Of a stretch of DNA of 64,000 nt, positions 8,147 through 16,997 are shown piece by piece. This DNA comes from Stenotrophomonas sp. NA06056 (lineage in GTDB: Bacteria > Pseudomonadota > Gammaproteobacteria > Xanthomonadales > Xanthomonadaceae), in NCBI RefSeq assembly GCF_013364355.1, contig NZ_CP054931.1, positions 2,914,001-2,978,000 on the forward strand, in the 5' to 3' direction. The position numbers were made by a program, and so were the translations under genes. The notes under the pieces are model-generated. The model made no database searches. It worked only from the letters and a program-made list of their open reading frames with translations, and was not told the DNA's origin. Position 1 is the first letter of the stretch. Every line of letters starts with the position of its first letter.

Positions 8147-8161
8147 TGGAATAATATAACA
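8147..8161 (-). promoter_or_regulatory. Putative Zur box, merC/znuD divergent region
   Basis: On the minus strand the sequence is TGTTATATTATTCCA, which matches 12 of 14 defined positions of the gammaproteobacterial Zur palindrome TGTTATANTATAACA. It lies 28 bp ahead of the merC-like start and 92 bp ahead of znuD. zur itself is in this window at 15019-15504. Confidence 0.7.
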
Positions 8162-8226
8162 TCCATTCCCGACCCGCACGGTTTCCCTCCCCCTGTCCCG
8201 CCGACGGGATTCGTGCGCCACCCGAT

Positions 8227-8241
8227 TGATACATTGTAACA
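8227..8241 (+). promoter_or_regulatory. Second Zur-like palindrome ahead of znuD
   Basis: TGATACATTGTAACA is a 15-base palindrome with 12 symmetric matches and agrees with the Zur consensus at 11 of 14 positions. It ends 11 bases before the znuD start and directly abuts the AAAGGA ribosome-binding site, so binding could block translation initiation or elongation of transcription. Confidence 0.5.
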
Positions 8242-8252
8242 AAGGACCGCCC

Positions 8253-10451
8253 ATGCCCTCCCACCACCCTCGTTTCAAGCCGCATTCCCTGGCCTTGGCG
8301 CTCGCTGCGCTGCTGCCGTCCGTCGCCTTTGCGGCCTCCGACGATGATTCGCATCGTGACCGCCACCTGACCGAGCTGTCCTCGGTGCAGGTCACCGCGT
8401 CGCCACTGCAGGGGGATGCCGAATCGCTGGCACGCCCGGTTGAGGTGCTGGCCGGTGAGCGCCTGGATGAGCAGAAGGCCGGCACCCTCGGCGACACCGT
8501 CGCCAAGCTGCCCGGTGTGCAGAGCACGTTCTTCGGCCCCGGCGTCGGCCGCCCGATCATCCGCGGCCAGGAAGGCCCGCGCGTGGCCGTGCTCTCCAAC
8601 GGCATGGGCAACATGGACGCCTCCACCGTCAGCGCCGACCACGCCACCAGCATCGAGCCGTTCCTGGCCGACCAGATCGAAGTGCTGAAAGGCCCAGCGA
8701 CCCTGCTGTTCGGCAGCGGCGCGATCGGCGGCGCAGTGAACGTGGTCGATGGCCGCATCGCCCGCGAACTGCCGGACCGTCCGCTCAGCGGCCGCGCCGA
8801 ACTGCGCGGCAACTCGGTCAACGACGAGCGCAGCGGCATGTTCCGCCTTGACGGCGTGAGCGGCAATGTCGTGCTGCACGTGGATGGCCTGGTGCGCAAT
8901 GGCGACGACTTCCGCATTCCCGGCTACGCGGTGATCGACGGCCTGGAAGACCACCACGACGACCACGACCACGCAGGCGAGGAAGGCGAAGAGCCGCGTC
9001 GCGGCCGCCTGGACAACAGCTCGATCCGCACCCGCGCCGGCGGCGTCGGCGCCACCTGGCTGGGCGAAGGCGGCTACTTCGGCGTCTCGGCCAGCACCTA
9101 CCGCACCAACTACGGCATTCCCAACGGCGCCCACGTGCACGCCGACGGCGATGACCACGACCATGGTCACGACCACGACCATGGCGAGGAGGAGGAAGGT
9201 GAAGAGCATGACGTGCGCATCGACATGGTGCAGAACCGCTTCGAGACCAAGGCCGGCATCTACAACCCGGTCTCGTTCCTGAAGAACATCAACGCGCGCG
9301 TGGCCTACACCGACTACGAGCACGTGGAACTGGAAGCCGGCACGCCGTCCACCCGCTTCACCAACCGCGGCATCGAAGGCCGCCTGGAGGCAGTGCAGCA
9401 GCAGATCGGCGGCTGGGACGGCGCCTTCGGCCTGCAGGTCGGCAACAGCGATTTCGGCGCGAAGGGTGAAGAGGCCTTCGTGCCGGATACCGGCACCAAG
9501 AACATCGGCGTGTTCGTGCTGCAGGAAAAGCAGTTCGGTCCGTTCAAGCTGGAACTGGGCGGCCGCCACGACCAAGTCAAGCTGGACCCGACCGGCGACT
9601 ACCAGCGCCGCAAATTCGATGCAACCAACCTGTCGGCCGCCGGCATCTGGAAGCTCAACGATGCAGTCGACCTGCGCATCGGCGTGGACAGCTCCGAGCG
9701 CGCGCCGACCAATGAAGAGCTGTACGCCGCCGGTGCGCACATCGCCACCCGTTCGCTGGAAATCGGTGATGCCAACCTGAAGACCGAGCGCGGCCAGCGC
9801 ATCGAACTGGGCATCCACACCCACAGCGAACGCCTCGATTTTTCCGCCGCGATCTATCAGACCAAGTTCAAGGACTTCATCTACCTGGCTGACACCGGCG
9901 TGACCGAGAGCCTGCCGGTGCGTGCCTGGACCCAGCAGGACGCTGTATTCAAGGGCGCCGAAGCCGAAGCGCTGGTACACCTGTTCGAAGGCGGTGCCGG
10001 CGATTGGGACCTGCGCGTGTTCGGCGACTACGTGCAGGCCAAGCTGGACGGCAACGGCAGCCGCACCCTCGACATCGCCGTGCCGCACGGTGACCACAAC
10101 CACAACTACAGCGTGGAACTGGCCAACACCGGTTACCTGCCGCGCATCGCACCGGCCCGTGTTGGCGCCGACCTGCGCTGGGCGAAGGATGGCTGGCGTG
10201 CCTCGGTCGGCGCGGTGCGTTACAGCCGACAGAAGGATGTGGCGCAGAACGAAGAACCGAGCAACGGCTATACCCTGGTCGATGCGCACCTGGCCTACCG
10301 TTGGGACCGCAGCGACAGCAACAGCTACGAGCTGTTCCTGGACGGCAGCAACCTGACCAACCGCGAGGTGCGTCCGCACACCTCGCTGCTGAAGGATTAC
10401 TCGCCACTGCCGGGTCGTGGCGTCGCTTTCGGCATTCGCGCGTTCTTCTGA
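8253..10451 (+). CDS. znuD: ZnuD-like TonB-dependent zinc receptor
   Basis: Outer-membrane receptor of 732 residues with a signal peptide ending SVAFA, a TonB-box region (LSSVQVTAS), a plug domain (residues about 45-170, including PIIRGQEGPRVAVLSNG and IEVLKGPATLLFGSGAIGG) and a beta-barrel ending in Phe. Two extracellular-loop-like segments are packed with His, Asp and Glu (HHDDHDHAGEEGEE and DGDDHDHGHDHDHGEEEEG). Such loops mark ZnuD of Neisseria and relatives, which import zinc across the outer membrane. Start ATG 8253 follows AAAGGA by six bases. Zur-like boxes upstream and the divergent merC-like gene support a zinc role. Heme or nickel as additional ligands cannot be excluded. Confidence 0.88.
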   Translation: MPSHHPRFKPHSLALALAALLPSVAFAASDDDSHRDRHLTELSSVQVTASPLQGDAESLARPVEVLAGERLDEQKAGTLGDTVAKLPGVQSTFFGPGVGRPIIRGQEGPRVAVLSNGMGNMDASTVSADHATSIEPFLADQIEVLKGPATLLFGSGAIGGAVNVVDGRIARELPDRPLSGRAELRGNSVNDERSGMFRLDGVSGNVVLHVDGLVRNGDDFRIPGYAVIDGLEDHHDDHDHAGEEGEEPRRGRLDNSSIRTRAGGVGATWLGEGGYFGVSASTYRTNYGIPNGAHVHADGDDHDHGHDHDHGEEEEGEEHDVRIDMVQNRFETKAGIYNPVSFLKNINARVAYTDYEHVELEAGTPSTRFTNRGIEGRLEAVQQQIGGWDGAFGLQVGNSDFGAKGEEAFVPDTGTKNIGVFVLQEKQFGPFKLELGGRHDQVKLDPTGDYQRRKFDATNLSAAGIWKLNDAVDLRIGVDSSERAPTNEELYAAGAHIATRSLEIGDANLKTERGQRIELGIHTHSERLDFSAAIYQTKFKDFIYLADTGVTESLPVRAWTQQDAVFKGAEAEALVHLFEGGAGDWDLRVFGDYVQAKLDGNGSRTLDIAVPHGDHNHNYSVELANTGYLPRIAPARVGADLRWAKDGWRASVGAVRYSRQKDVAQNEEPSNGYTLVDAHLAYRWDRSDSNSYELFLDGSNLTNREVRPHTSLLKDYSPLPGRGVAFGIRAFF

Positions 10452-10457
10452 TGGGGC

Positions 10458-10546
10458 ATCCACGCATGGCGTGGATCTACTGGAAAGTGCGTCCACGCAT
10501 GGCGTGGATCTACTGGAAAGTGCGTCCACGCATGGCGTGGATCTAC
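10458..10546 (-). repeat. Three tandem ATCCACG-type SMAG units, 33-bp period
   Basis: Hairpin units at 10458-10480, 10491-10513 and 10524-10546, each ending in CTAC on the plus strand and separated by an identical TGGAAAGTGC linker. They lie between the znuD stop and its terminator, so they would be transcribed as three successive hairpins in the 3' untranslated region. Confidence 0.9.
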
Positions 10547-10580
10547 CGACTTTGACGGCAGCGTGCTGCTGTTCTCTCCC

Positions 10581-10610
10581 GGGGGGCCAGATTGGCCCCC
10601 CGCTTTTTTT
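10581..10610 (+). terminator. Intrinsic terminator after znuD
   Basis: Stem GGGGGGCCA...TGGCCCCCC with a short loop followed by seven T residues (10604-10610). Confidence 0.9.
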
Positions 10611-10700
10611 GAAGCCCCCAATCAGCCATCACGCAAACGTCACAAAGATGTGCGTACGACAACAAGCGGACAATCCCGTCGCCATTCGTCTCTCGCCATC

Positions 10701-10716
10701 CGGACATGTTTGTCCG
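10701..10716. promoter_or_regulatory. Putative TetR-family operator
   Basis: Inverted repeat CGGACA-TGTT-TGTCCG lies 12 bases before the tetR start, with another CGGACA half site about 35 bases upstream (10666-10671). Its position suggests autoregulation of the tetR-MFS-HlyD unit. Confidence 0.55.
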
Positions 10717-10727
10717 AAAATGAAGCC

Positions 10728-11294
10728 ATGACCACCCAACGTGCCGATGCTGCTGCCCGCCGAGCCCTCATCCTCGATGCCGCCGACCATGTGTTCGGCC
10801 AGCATGGGGTCACCGCGCCACTGGACCTGGTGGTCGAGCGTGCCGAAGTCGGACGCGCCACCCTGTACCGCAACTTCCCCGACCGTACGGCACTGATCCA
10901 GGCGCTGCTGCAGCGCACGGTCGACCGCATCCGCCGGCAGATCGAGCAGCTCGGCGACCGAGACGACGCCCTTTTCGAAGTCTTCGAAGGCATGGCCCAA
11001 CGCATCATTGATTCACCCGCATTGGCCGACTACTGGCGCGCGGTCGATTCGGACGTGCCGGCCATGCGCACTGCACGCGAGACCGTGCGCGACCTGCTGG
11101 AAGCGCCCATTGCCCGCGCCAAGGCCGCTGGCTTGTGCCGGCCCGACCTGGAGAAGACGGATATTTCACTGATCTCCGGCATGCTGGGTGCGGCCCTGCG
11201 CGGCAAGACCCGCGATGAGCGCGCCCAGCTGGCCGGGCGTGCCCTGCAGCTGCTGCGCGGGGGACTCCAGGGAGCAGCCACCGGGGAACGTTGA
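10728..11294 (+). CDS. TetR/AcrR family transcriptional regulator
   Basis: Regulator of 188 residues with an N-terminal helix-turn-helix (ALILDAADHVFGQHG, then ERAEVGRATLYRNFPDR) and a helical ligand-binding domain. It is the first gene of a unit with an MFS exporter and a membrane-fusion protein; the exporter start overlaps its stop (TGATG). It most likely represses this unit and releases on binding a drug or metabolite. ATG 10728 is chosen because the HTH begins 12 residues later; a frame opening at 10563 would run through the terminator. A palindrome just upstream is a candidate operator. Confidence 0.9.
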   Translation: MTTQRADAAARRALILDAADHVFGQHGVTAPLDLVVERAEVGRATLYRNFPDRTALIQALLQRTVDRIRRQIEQLGDRDDALFEVFEGMAQRIIDSPALADYWRAVDSDVPAMRTARETVRDLLEAPIARAKAAGLCRPDLEKTDISLISGMLGAALRGKTRDERAQLAGRALQLLRGGLQGAATGER

Positions 11295-12967
11295 TGGTGC
11301 AGCCGTACCTCAAGCCGATTCCGGATTGGGAAGAGCACGAGAAGCCGACCATGCCCGGTTCGGCGTCGATGCCGTGGCACCCACCCTATCGGCGTGCAGC
11401 GTATGCACTGGTGTCGCTGCTGGTGGCCATCACCGGCGGCCTCGGCAACGCGCTGGTAACGGCCAACCTGCCCTTCCTGCAGGGGCAGCTGTCACTCACG
11501 CCCACCCAGGGCAGCTGGCTGGTCGCCGCCTACGCCATGGTCAACGTGACCGCCAACCTGCTGGCCTTCAAGTTCCGCCAGCAATACGGCATCCGCCTGT
11601 TCGCCGAGATCGGCCTGGGACTGTATGCGGCGCTGGCGGTGCTGCACCTGTTCGTCGGCAGTTTCGAGACCACCATGCTGACCCGCGCCGCCAGCGGTTT
11701 CGCCGGTGCTGCCTGTTCGACGCTGGGCACGCTGTACATGCTGCAGGCACTGCCGCGGCGCTTCACCGGCAACCTGCTGGTGGTTGGCGTGGGCCTGTCG
11801 CAGCTGGCGGTGCCGATTGCCTGGATCGTATCGCCGGGCCTGGTCGATACCGGCCAATGGCACCAGTTGTACTCGTTCGAAGCGGGGCTGGCGCTGTGCG
11901 CGTTTGCCGCCGTGGTCCTGCTGAAGCTGCCGCCGGGTGTGCAGGTGAAGGCGTTCGAACCGCTGGACTTCCTCACCTTCGCCCTGCTCGCGCCCGCCGT
12001 CGCCCTGCTGGTGATCGTGCTGGCGCAGGGCTACACGCGGTGGTGGCTCAACACGCCGTGGCTGGGCTGGGCGCTGATCGCCTCCATCGCGCTGACCACC
12101 ACCGCACTGATCATCGAACACTACCGGCGCAATCCGCTGCTGCAGATCCGTTGGCTGTCGACGCTGCCGGTGATGCACTTCATCGTCGGCGCCTTCCTGA
12201 TCCGCTTCCTGACCACCGAACAGTCCTACGGCGTGGTCAACCTGATGCGCACCCTGGGCATGGGGCCAGACCAGATGCGGCCGCTGTTCGTGGTGATCCT
12301 CGCCGGCGTAGTGACCGGCATCGCCGGCGCGGCGATCACCTTCGGCCCGAAGCGGCTGATCGCCCAGCTGCTGATGGCGATCCTGCTGCTGGGCGCGGCC
12401 GCGTTCTTCGACCAGCACCGCACCAGCCTGGACCGTCCGCACGACTTCTACATCAGCCAGTTCCTCGCCTCGGTCGGTGCCGGCATGTTCATGGGCCCGC
12501 TGATCATGCTCGGCATTTCCGCCGCGCTTAAACAGGGCGTGGACCACATGATCACCTTCCTGGTGACGCTGTCGATCACGCAGACGCTGGGCGGCCTGGC
12601 CGGTTCGGCCGTGCTGGGAACGTTCCAGCTGCATCGCGAGCAGCTGTATTCCAGCGCCCTGACCAGCCAGCTCGATCCCGCCGACCCGGTGGTGGCACAG
12701 CGCCTGCGCATCCAGCAGCAGCTGTACGCAGCGCAGATCACCGACCCGGTACTGCGCAGCGCGCAGGGCAGCGCGCAGCTGGCGCAGACCACCCGCCGCG
12801 AAGCCAACGTGCGTGGCTTCAATGATGTGTTCACCCTGAGCGGCTGGCTGGCGATCGGTTTCCTGTGCTGGTTGCTGCTGCTGTCACTGCGTACCGCCGT
12901 GCGCAAACAATGGCGCAAGCGCCATCCTTCCTCCCCCGCTGCGGCTGCGACCGCGGCACCGCGCTGA
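11294..12967 (+). CDS. DHA2 (EmrB/QacA) family MFS drug exporter
   Basis: Integral membrane protein of 557 residues with about 14 hydrophobic segments and the DHA2 signatures SWLVAAYAMVNVTANLLAFKF and TRAASGFAGAACSTLGTLYM. Members export drugs or metabolites by proton antiport and usually work with a membrane-fusion protein, which is the next gene (10 bp downstream). No TolC-like gene follows, so an outer-membrane channel from elsewhere would be needed. The start overlaps the tetR stop by one base, and a second in-frame ATG at 11351 is possible. It is not named emrB because S. maltophilia has several such systems and I cannot tell which this is. Confidence 0.88.
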   Translation: MVQPYLKPIPDWEEHEKPTMPGSASMPWHPPYRRAAYALVSLLVAITGGLGNALVTANLPFLQGQLSLTPTQGSWLVAAYAMVNVTANLLAFKFRQQYGIRLFAEIGLGLYAALAVLHLFVGSFETTMLTRAASGFAGAACSTLGTLYMLQALPRRFTGNLLVVGVGLSQLAVPIAWIVSPGLVDTGQWHQLYSFEAGLALCAFAAVVLLKLPPGVQVKAFEPLDFLTFALLAPAVALLVIVLAQGYTRWWLNTPWLGWALIASIALTTTALIIEHYRRNPLLQIRWLSTLPVMHFIVGAFLIRFLTTEQSYGVVNLMRTLGMGPDQMRPLFVVILAGVVTGIAGAAITFGPKRLIAQLLMAILLLGAAAFFDQHRTSLDRPHDFYISQFLASVGAGMFMGPLIMLGISAALKQGVDHMITFLVTLSITQTLGGLAGSAVLGTFQLHREQLYSSALTSQLDPADPVVAQRLRIQQQLYAAQITDPVLRSAQGSAQLAQTTRREANVRGFNDVFTLSGWLAIGFLCWLLLLSLRTAVRKQWRKRHPSSPAAAATAAPR

Positions 12968-12977
12968 GTCCACCGCC

Positions 12978-14141
12978 ATGCCTCCCGTCCCGCCCCGTCC
13001 AGACGACACCGACGCTGCCGAGAACGTCACCCCGCCACCGCCCACCGATGCGGCGCCCGCGGCGACGCCTGCCGCGCCCGCCGCCGCACCGAAGTACCTC
13101 AAGCCAAGTTCGCGCAGCGTGGTGGTGATGGTGGTGGTGGCGTTGCTGGGCATCGCACTGATCCTGCGCGCCTGGCATCTGTGGCCGTTCACCAGCAGCG
13201 TGATGGTGACCGACAACGCCTATGTGCGCGGGCAGATCACGGTGATGGCGCCACAGGTCAACGGTTACGTCACCGAGGTGCTGGTGAAGGACTTCCAGCA
13301 TGTGAAACAAGGCGAGCCGCTGCTGCGCATCGACGACCGCATCTATGCACAGCGGGTGGCGCAGGCCCAGGCGACGCTGGACAGCGCGCGCGCGGCCCTG
13401 GCCAATTCGGACCAGTCACAGGCGCAGAACCGCGCGCAGATCGCTTCGGCGCAGGCCACGTTGTCGGCCGGCCAGGCCGAGCTGCAGCGCTCGCGCAATG
13501 AAGCCAGGCGCTACGAGGAACTGGCGGCACAGCAACTGGTGTCGATCAACGACCGCGACAAGTTCCGCACCAGCCAGGCCTCGGCGCAGGCCAGCGTGCA
13601 GCAGTCGCAGGCACAGATCCGTATCGCCGAGGAGACCCTGGTCTCGACCCAGGTCGCGCGCAAGAGCCTGGAAGCGCAGGTGGAGAGTGCGCAGGCGCAG
13701 CTGGAACTGGCGCGCATCGACCTGGCCAATACGGTGATCCATGCACCGCGCGATGGCCAGATCAGCGAAGCCAGCGTGCGCGTGGGCCAGTATGTGGCGG
13801 CCGGTTCGCAGCTGCTGTTCCTGGTGCCGGATGCATTGTGGGTGGTGGCCAACTACAAGGAAGGCCAGACTTGGAAGATGGCGATCGGGCAGCCGGCGTC
13901 GTTCTCGGTGGATGCATTCCAGGGCCAGGTACTGCGTGGACGGGTAGAGGAAATCGCACCAGCCACCGGATCGGAGTTCAGCGTGCTGCGCCCGGACAAT
14001 GCCAGCGGCAACTTCACCAAGGTGGTGCAGCGGCTGCCGGTGCGGATTTCCATCAACGGAGAGCAGCAGCTTGCGGCGCGGTTGCGGCCGGGCATGTCGG
14101 TGATCGTGCGGGTGGATACTGCAACGAAGCCGATGGACTAG
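12978..14141 (+). CDS. HlyD/EmrA-family membrane-fusion protein
   Basis: Periplasmic adaptor of 387 residues. A Pro/Ala-rich cytosolic tail of about 40 residues precedes one transmembrane segment (VVVMVVVALLGIALIL). The biotinyl-lipoyl half motifs follow (VMAPQVNGYVTEVLVKD and VIHAPRDGQISEASVRVG) flanking a long Ala/Gln-rich coiled coil (residues about 115-245), then a beta-barrel domain. It links the preceding MFS exporter to an outer-membrane channel. The N-terminal tail is longer than in E. coli EmrA. Confidence 0.9.
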   Translation: MPPVPPRPDDTDAAENVTPPPPTDAAPAATPAAPAAAPKYLKPSSRSVVVMVVVALLGIALILRAWHLWPFTSSVMVTDNAYVRGQITVMAPQVNGYVTEVLVKDFQHVKQGEPLLRIDDRIYAQRVAQAQATLDSARAALANSDQSQAQNRAQIASAQATLSAGQAELQRSRNEARRYEELAAQQLVSINDRDKFRTSQASAQASVQQSQAQIRIAEETLVSTQVARKSLEAQVESAQAQLELARIDLANTVIHAPRDGQISEASVRVGQYVAAGSQLLFLVPDALWVVANYKEGQTWKMAIGQPASFSVDAFQGQVLRGRVEEIAPATGSEFSVLRPDNASGNFTKVVQRLPVRISINGEQQLAARLRPGMSVIVRVDTATKPMD

Positions 14142-14263
14142 GCCCTGGCGTGCTTGGCTGCGCGGCTTCGTCGAAGACCCGGCCACGGTCAGGTTCCGTG
14201 CGCATCAGCCACGTGAATCAAGAGATGAAAATCAAAAGCAGAAGCGCGCGGCCGCGCATTTCT

Positions 14264-14286
14264 GTAGCGTCGAGCCAGGCTCGACT
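14264..14286 (+). repeat. Single SMAG hairpin (GTCGAGCC type)
   Basis: GTAG-headed element with the stem GTCGAGCC/GGCTCGAC. It lies in the 172-bp gap between the HlyD gene and the next gene, which otherwise shows nothing. Confidence 0.85.
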
Positions 14287-14313
14287 GCTTTGCCCCAGGA
14301 ACTGACAACAACC

Positions 14314-14985
14314 ATGAAATTCAACGCACTGGCCCGCAAGGCGGCCAAGGGCCCTGCGCCGCTGGAGCACGGCGGTGCGGTCGAGGTGGAAGACCTGATC
14401 GGCTTCGTACTGGAGCATGGCGTCGAGGGTGCGGCCGAGATTGAACGCCTGTGTGCGCTGCATGGCTGGCGCGAGGCGTTCCAGTACAACGACGATGGCA
14501 CGCACTTCGCGCCGATGGCGCCGTGGGCGAAGGCCTGTGCTGCGTTCGGGTACGGTGGCATTGCGGCGATGCTGCCGCTGCTGGATCAGCAGCGCATGGC
14601 GACCTATGTGATCGGGGTGCTGGAAGAGGTGCGCAGCGAGGACTCTGTTGCGGCCCTGCTGGCGTTCTGCGGACAGGCCGATTTCAGCCAGGACGATCCC
14701 ACGTCAGCGCCGTGGCGGGCGTTGGGCGCGCTTAACATGCTGCTGTCGTTCGACAGGGGGGTGGCAGTGTCTGCGGATATCCAACAGGCGTTGCTGCAGC
14801 GGGTACAGCGCGCGTGGGGCCAAGCGCCGACGCCGCCACGGCAGTGCCTGGCACTGTATGCCGTGCGCGGCGCACACGTGGCCGACGCGTTGGACTGGGT
14901 ACAGTCGCTGGTGCTGGAGGATGCGGAATTGCTCGCCGCGCGCAAGGCCGTGCTGAAGCACCTCAGGGGCCGGATACAGGGTTGA
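14314..14985 (+). CDS. Hypothetical alpha-helical protein
   Basis: I do not recognise this 223-residue protein. It has no signal peptide or membrane segment. The sequence is a series of amphipathic helices (for example EIERLCALHGWREAF and VEDLIGFVLEHGVEGA), somewhat like a HEAT-type helical solenoid, and is acidic in the middle. ATG 14314 is chosen over a TTG at 14290. It stands alone between the exporter unit and the convergent zur gene, with a degenerate SMAG hairpin at its 3' end. Codon use looks like that of its neighbours. Confidence 0.6.
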   Translation: MKFNALARKAAKGPAPLEHGGAVEVEDLIGFVLEHGVEGAAEIERLCALHGWREAFQYNDDGTHFAPMAPWAKACAAFGYGGIAAMLPLLDQQRMATYVIGVLEEVRSEDSVAALLAFCGQADFSQDDPTSAPWRALGALNMLLSFDRGVAVSADIQQALLQRVQRAWGQAPTPPRQCLALYAVRGAHVADALDWVQSLVLEDAELLAARKAVLKHLRGRIQG

Positions 14986-14987
14986 AA

Positions 14988-15010
14988 CTGCCGGCCAGCG
15001 GCCGGCACTC
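14988..15010 (-). repeat. Degenerate SMAG hairpin
   Basis: GCCGGCCAGCGGCCGGCAC hairpin lacking the full GTAG head. It lies between the stop codons of the convergent hypothetical gene and zur, where it could act as a shared transcription end. Confidence 0.6.
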
Positions 15011-15018
15011 CCCTTCCG

Positions 15019-15504
15019 TCAGCCGGCGCAGCGGGCGCAGAGCCCGTGCACTTCCAGCGTCTGTGCCTGCGGCTGGAAGCCGAGTTCCTTGGCGCGCTTT
15101 TCAAGCTGGGTCACGATCTCGCGGTCTTCCAGTTCCACCGCGCTGTGGCAGCTGTTGCAGATCAGGAACGGCACCGAATGGGCTGCACTGCTGGGGTGGT
15201 GGCAGGCCACGAAGGCATTGACCGACTCCAGCTTGTGCACGAAGCCATTGGCCATCAGGAAATCCAGCGCACGGTACACGGTGGGCGGGGCGTCAGCGCC
15301 CACACCCTTGCCGTTGCGCACCCACTCCAGCAGCTCGTAGGCCTTGACCGGCTTGCCGGCCTCGGCGATCAGCTTGAGTACGTTGGCGCGGATCGGGGTC
15401 AGGCGCAGCCCGCGCTCACGCGAGACACGCTCGACCACCGCCACGAAATCCGAAGCGTCGTGGACATGGTGGTGCGGGGCCGTACAGGCGGTTTTGGCGG
15501 ACAT
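15019..15504 (-). CDS. zur: Zinc uptake regulator Zur (Fur family)
   Basis: Regulator of 161 residues: an N-terminal winged helix (LRLTPIRANVLKLIAEAGKPVKAYELLEWV, with APPTVYRALDFL as recognition helix) and a C-terminal dimer/metal domain with the zinc motif FLICNSCHSAVEL and a closing CARC pair. The His cluster HHHVH at residues 11-15 is an extra potential metal site. With zinc bound, Zur represses zinc uptake genes; candidate boxes lie ahead of znuD at 8147-8241. It is 34 bp downstream of gltX on the same strand and is probably cotranscribed with it. Fur itself is excluded by the sequence (TVYRALDFLMANGFVHKLES is Zur-like). Confidence 0.92.
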   Translation of the reverse strand: MSAKTACTAPHHHVHDASDFVAVVERVSRERGLRLTPIRANVLKLIAEAGKPVKAYELLEWVRNGKGVGADAPPTVYRALDFLMANGFVHKLESVNAFVACHHPSSAAHSVPFLICNSCHSAVELEDREIVTQLEKRAKELGFQPQAQTLEVHGLCARCAG

Positions 15505-15538
15505 GCGCGTTCTCCAGTTCGGGCGTAGGCCGGTAGGC

Positions 15539-16942
15539 TCAGGCCGTTGCTACCTTGGTGATGGCCACATCGATGCGTTTCAAGGCCTGCTCGCGGCCGG
15601 CCAGGTACACGGTATGGGAAATGTCAGGACTGACCTGGGTGCCGGTGATGGCCACGCGCAGCGGCTGGGCGACCTTGCCCATGCCCATTTCCAGCGCTGC
15701 GGCAGCATCGTGCAGGGCCACGCCCACGGCTTCGGCGGTCCACTCCGGCAGGGCCGCCAGCAGCTCGCGGGCCTTGCCCAGCGGCAGTTCCGCACCGGCC
15801 TTGAAGTGCTTGGCCACGGCCGCTTCATCGTATTCGTTCAGCGGCTGGTACCAGACCACGGCCTTCTCGGCCATTTCCTTCAGGGTCTGCACGCGTTCGC
15901 GCAGGGCGATCACCACGTCCACCGGCGCCGGGCCAGCGGCCACGTCCAGGCCCAGCTTCTGCAGCTGGTAGACCAGGTGCGGCGCGATCGCGGCCGGTTC
16001 CTCGGTCTTCAGGAAGTGCTGGTTGACCCAGCCCAGCTTGGCCATGTCCAAGCGCGAGGCCTTGGAATTGCAGTCCTTCACATCGAACAGGTCGATCAGT
16101 TCCTGGCGGCTGAACAGTTCCTGGTCGCCGTGCGACCAGCCCAGCCGGGCCAGGTAGCTCAGCAGCGCGTCGGGCAGATAGCCAGCGTCCTTGTACTGCA
16201 TCACATCGGCCGCGCCGGTGCGCTTGGACAGCTTGGCGCCCTGCTCGTCCAGGATCATCGGCATGTGGCCGAACTTCGGCACCGGCGCGCCGATGCCTTC
16301 GTACAGGTTGATCTGGCGCGGGGTGTTGTTGATGTGGTCGTCACCACGGATGACCTCGGAGATCTTCATGTCCCAGTCGTCCACCACCACCGCGAAGTTG
16401 TAGGTGGGGTAGCCGTCCGGGCGGAAGATGACCATGTCATCCAGCTCGCTGTTTGCGATCTCGATGCGGCCCTTGATCAGGTCATCGAACACCACCGTGC
16501 CTTCAAGCGGGTTCTTGAAGCGGATGACGCGGTTCGGGTCGTCCTTGCGCGGCAGGCCCAGCTCGCGCGCAGCGCCGTTGTAGCGCGGCTTCTCCTGCTT
16601 GGCCATGGCGGCCTCGCGCATGGCGTCCAGCTCTTCGCGGGTTTCGTAGGCGTAGTACGCCTTGCCGTCGGCCACCAGCTGCTCGGCCACTTCCAGATAG
16701 CGGGCCACGCGGTCGGTCTGGTAGATCGGGCCTTCGTCGTAGTCCAGGCCCAGCCACTCCATCGCCTCCAGGATCGCGTCGATCGCGCCCTGGGTGCTGC
16801 GCTCGCGGTCGGTGTCCTCGATGCGCAGCACGAACTCGCCGCCACGATGGCGGGCCTCCAGCCAGCAGTACAGCGCGGTGCGGGCGCCACCGATATGCAG
16901 GTAGCCGGTGGGACTGGGGGCGAAGCGGGTGCGGCAGGTCAT
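15539..16942 (-). CDS. gltX: Glutamate--tRNA ligase
   Basis: Class I aminoacyl-tRNA synthetase of 467 residues that charges tRNA-Glu. The HIGH-type signature is HIGG at residues 16-19 within [18 protein letters not shown], and the KMSKS-type signature is KLSKR from residue 237. Length and C-terminal anticodon-binding domain match the bacterial discriminating enzyme. Start ATG 16942. zur follows 34 bp downstream. Ordinary essential gene. Confidence 0.97.
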   Translation of the reverse strand: MTCRTRFAPSPTGYLHIGGARTALYCWLEARHRGGEFVLRIEDTDRERSTQGAIDAILEAMEWLGLDYDEGPIYQTDRVARYLEVAEQLVADGKAYYAYETREELDAMREAAMAKQEKPRYNGAARELGLPRKDDPNRVIRFKNPLEGTVVFDDLIKGRIEIANSELDDMVIFRPDGYPTYNFAVVVDDWDMKISEVIRGDDHINNTPRQINLYEGIGAPVPKFGHMPMILDEQGAKLSKRTGAADVMQYKDAGYLPDALLSYLARLGWSHGDQELFSRQELIDLFDVKDCNSKASRLDMAKLGWVNQHFLKTEEPAAIAPHLVYQLQKLGLDVAAGPAPVDVVIALRERVQTLKEMAEKAVVWYQPLNEYDEAAVAKHFKAGAELPLGKARELLAALPEWTAEAVGVALHDAAAALEMGMGKVAQPLRVAITGTQVSPDISHTVYLAGREQALKRIDVAITKVATA

Positions 16943-16997
16943 GGAGGACTCGAGGAACGGGTATCCCCCGATTTTACCAGCCCTCCGCCCCCTGCGG

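Noticed and set aside
7980..10529. 849-residue open frame antisense to znuD
   Set aside because: It lies opposite a well-supported receptor gene and is low-complexity His/Val/Ala sequence as expected from GC-rich antisense; no family features.
10397..10621. Small frames over the 33-bp triplet repeat
   Set aside because: The 33-bp period is a multiple of three, so any frame stays open there and repeats the same peptide; it is non-coding repeat between a stop codon and a terminator.
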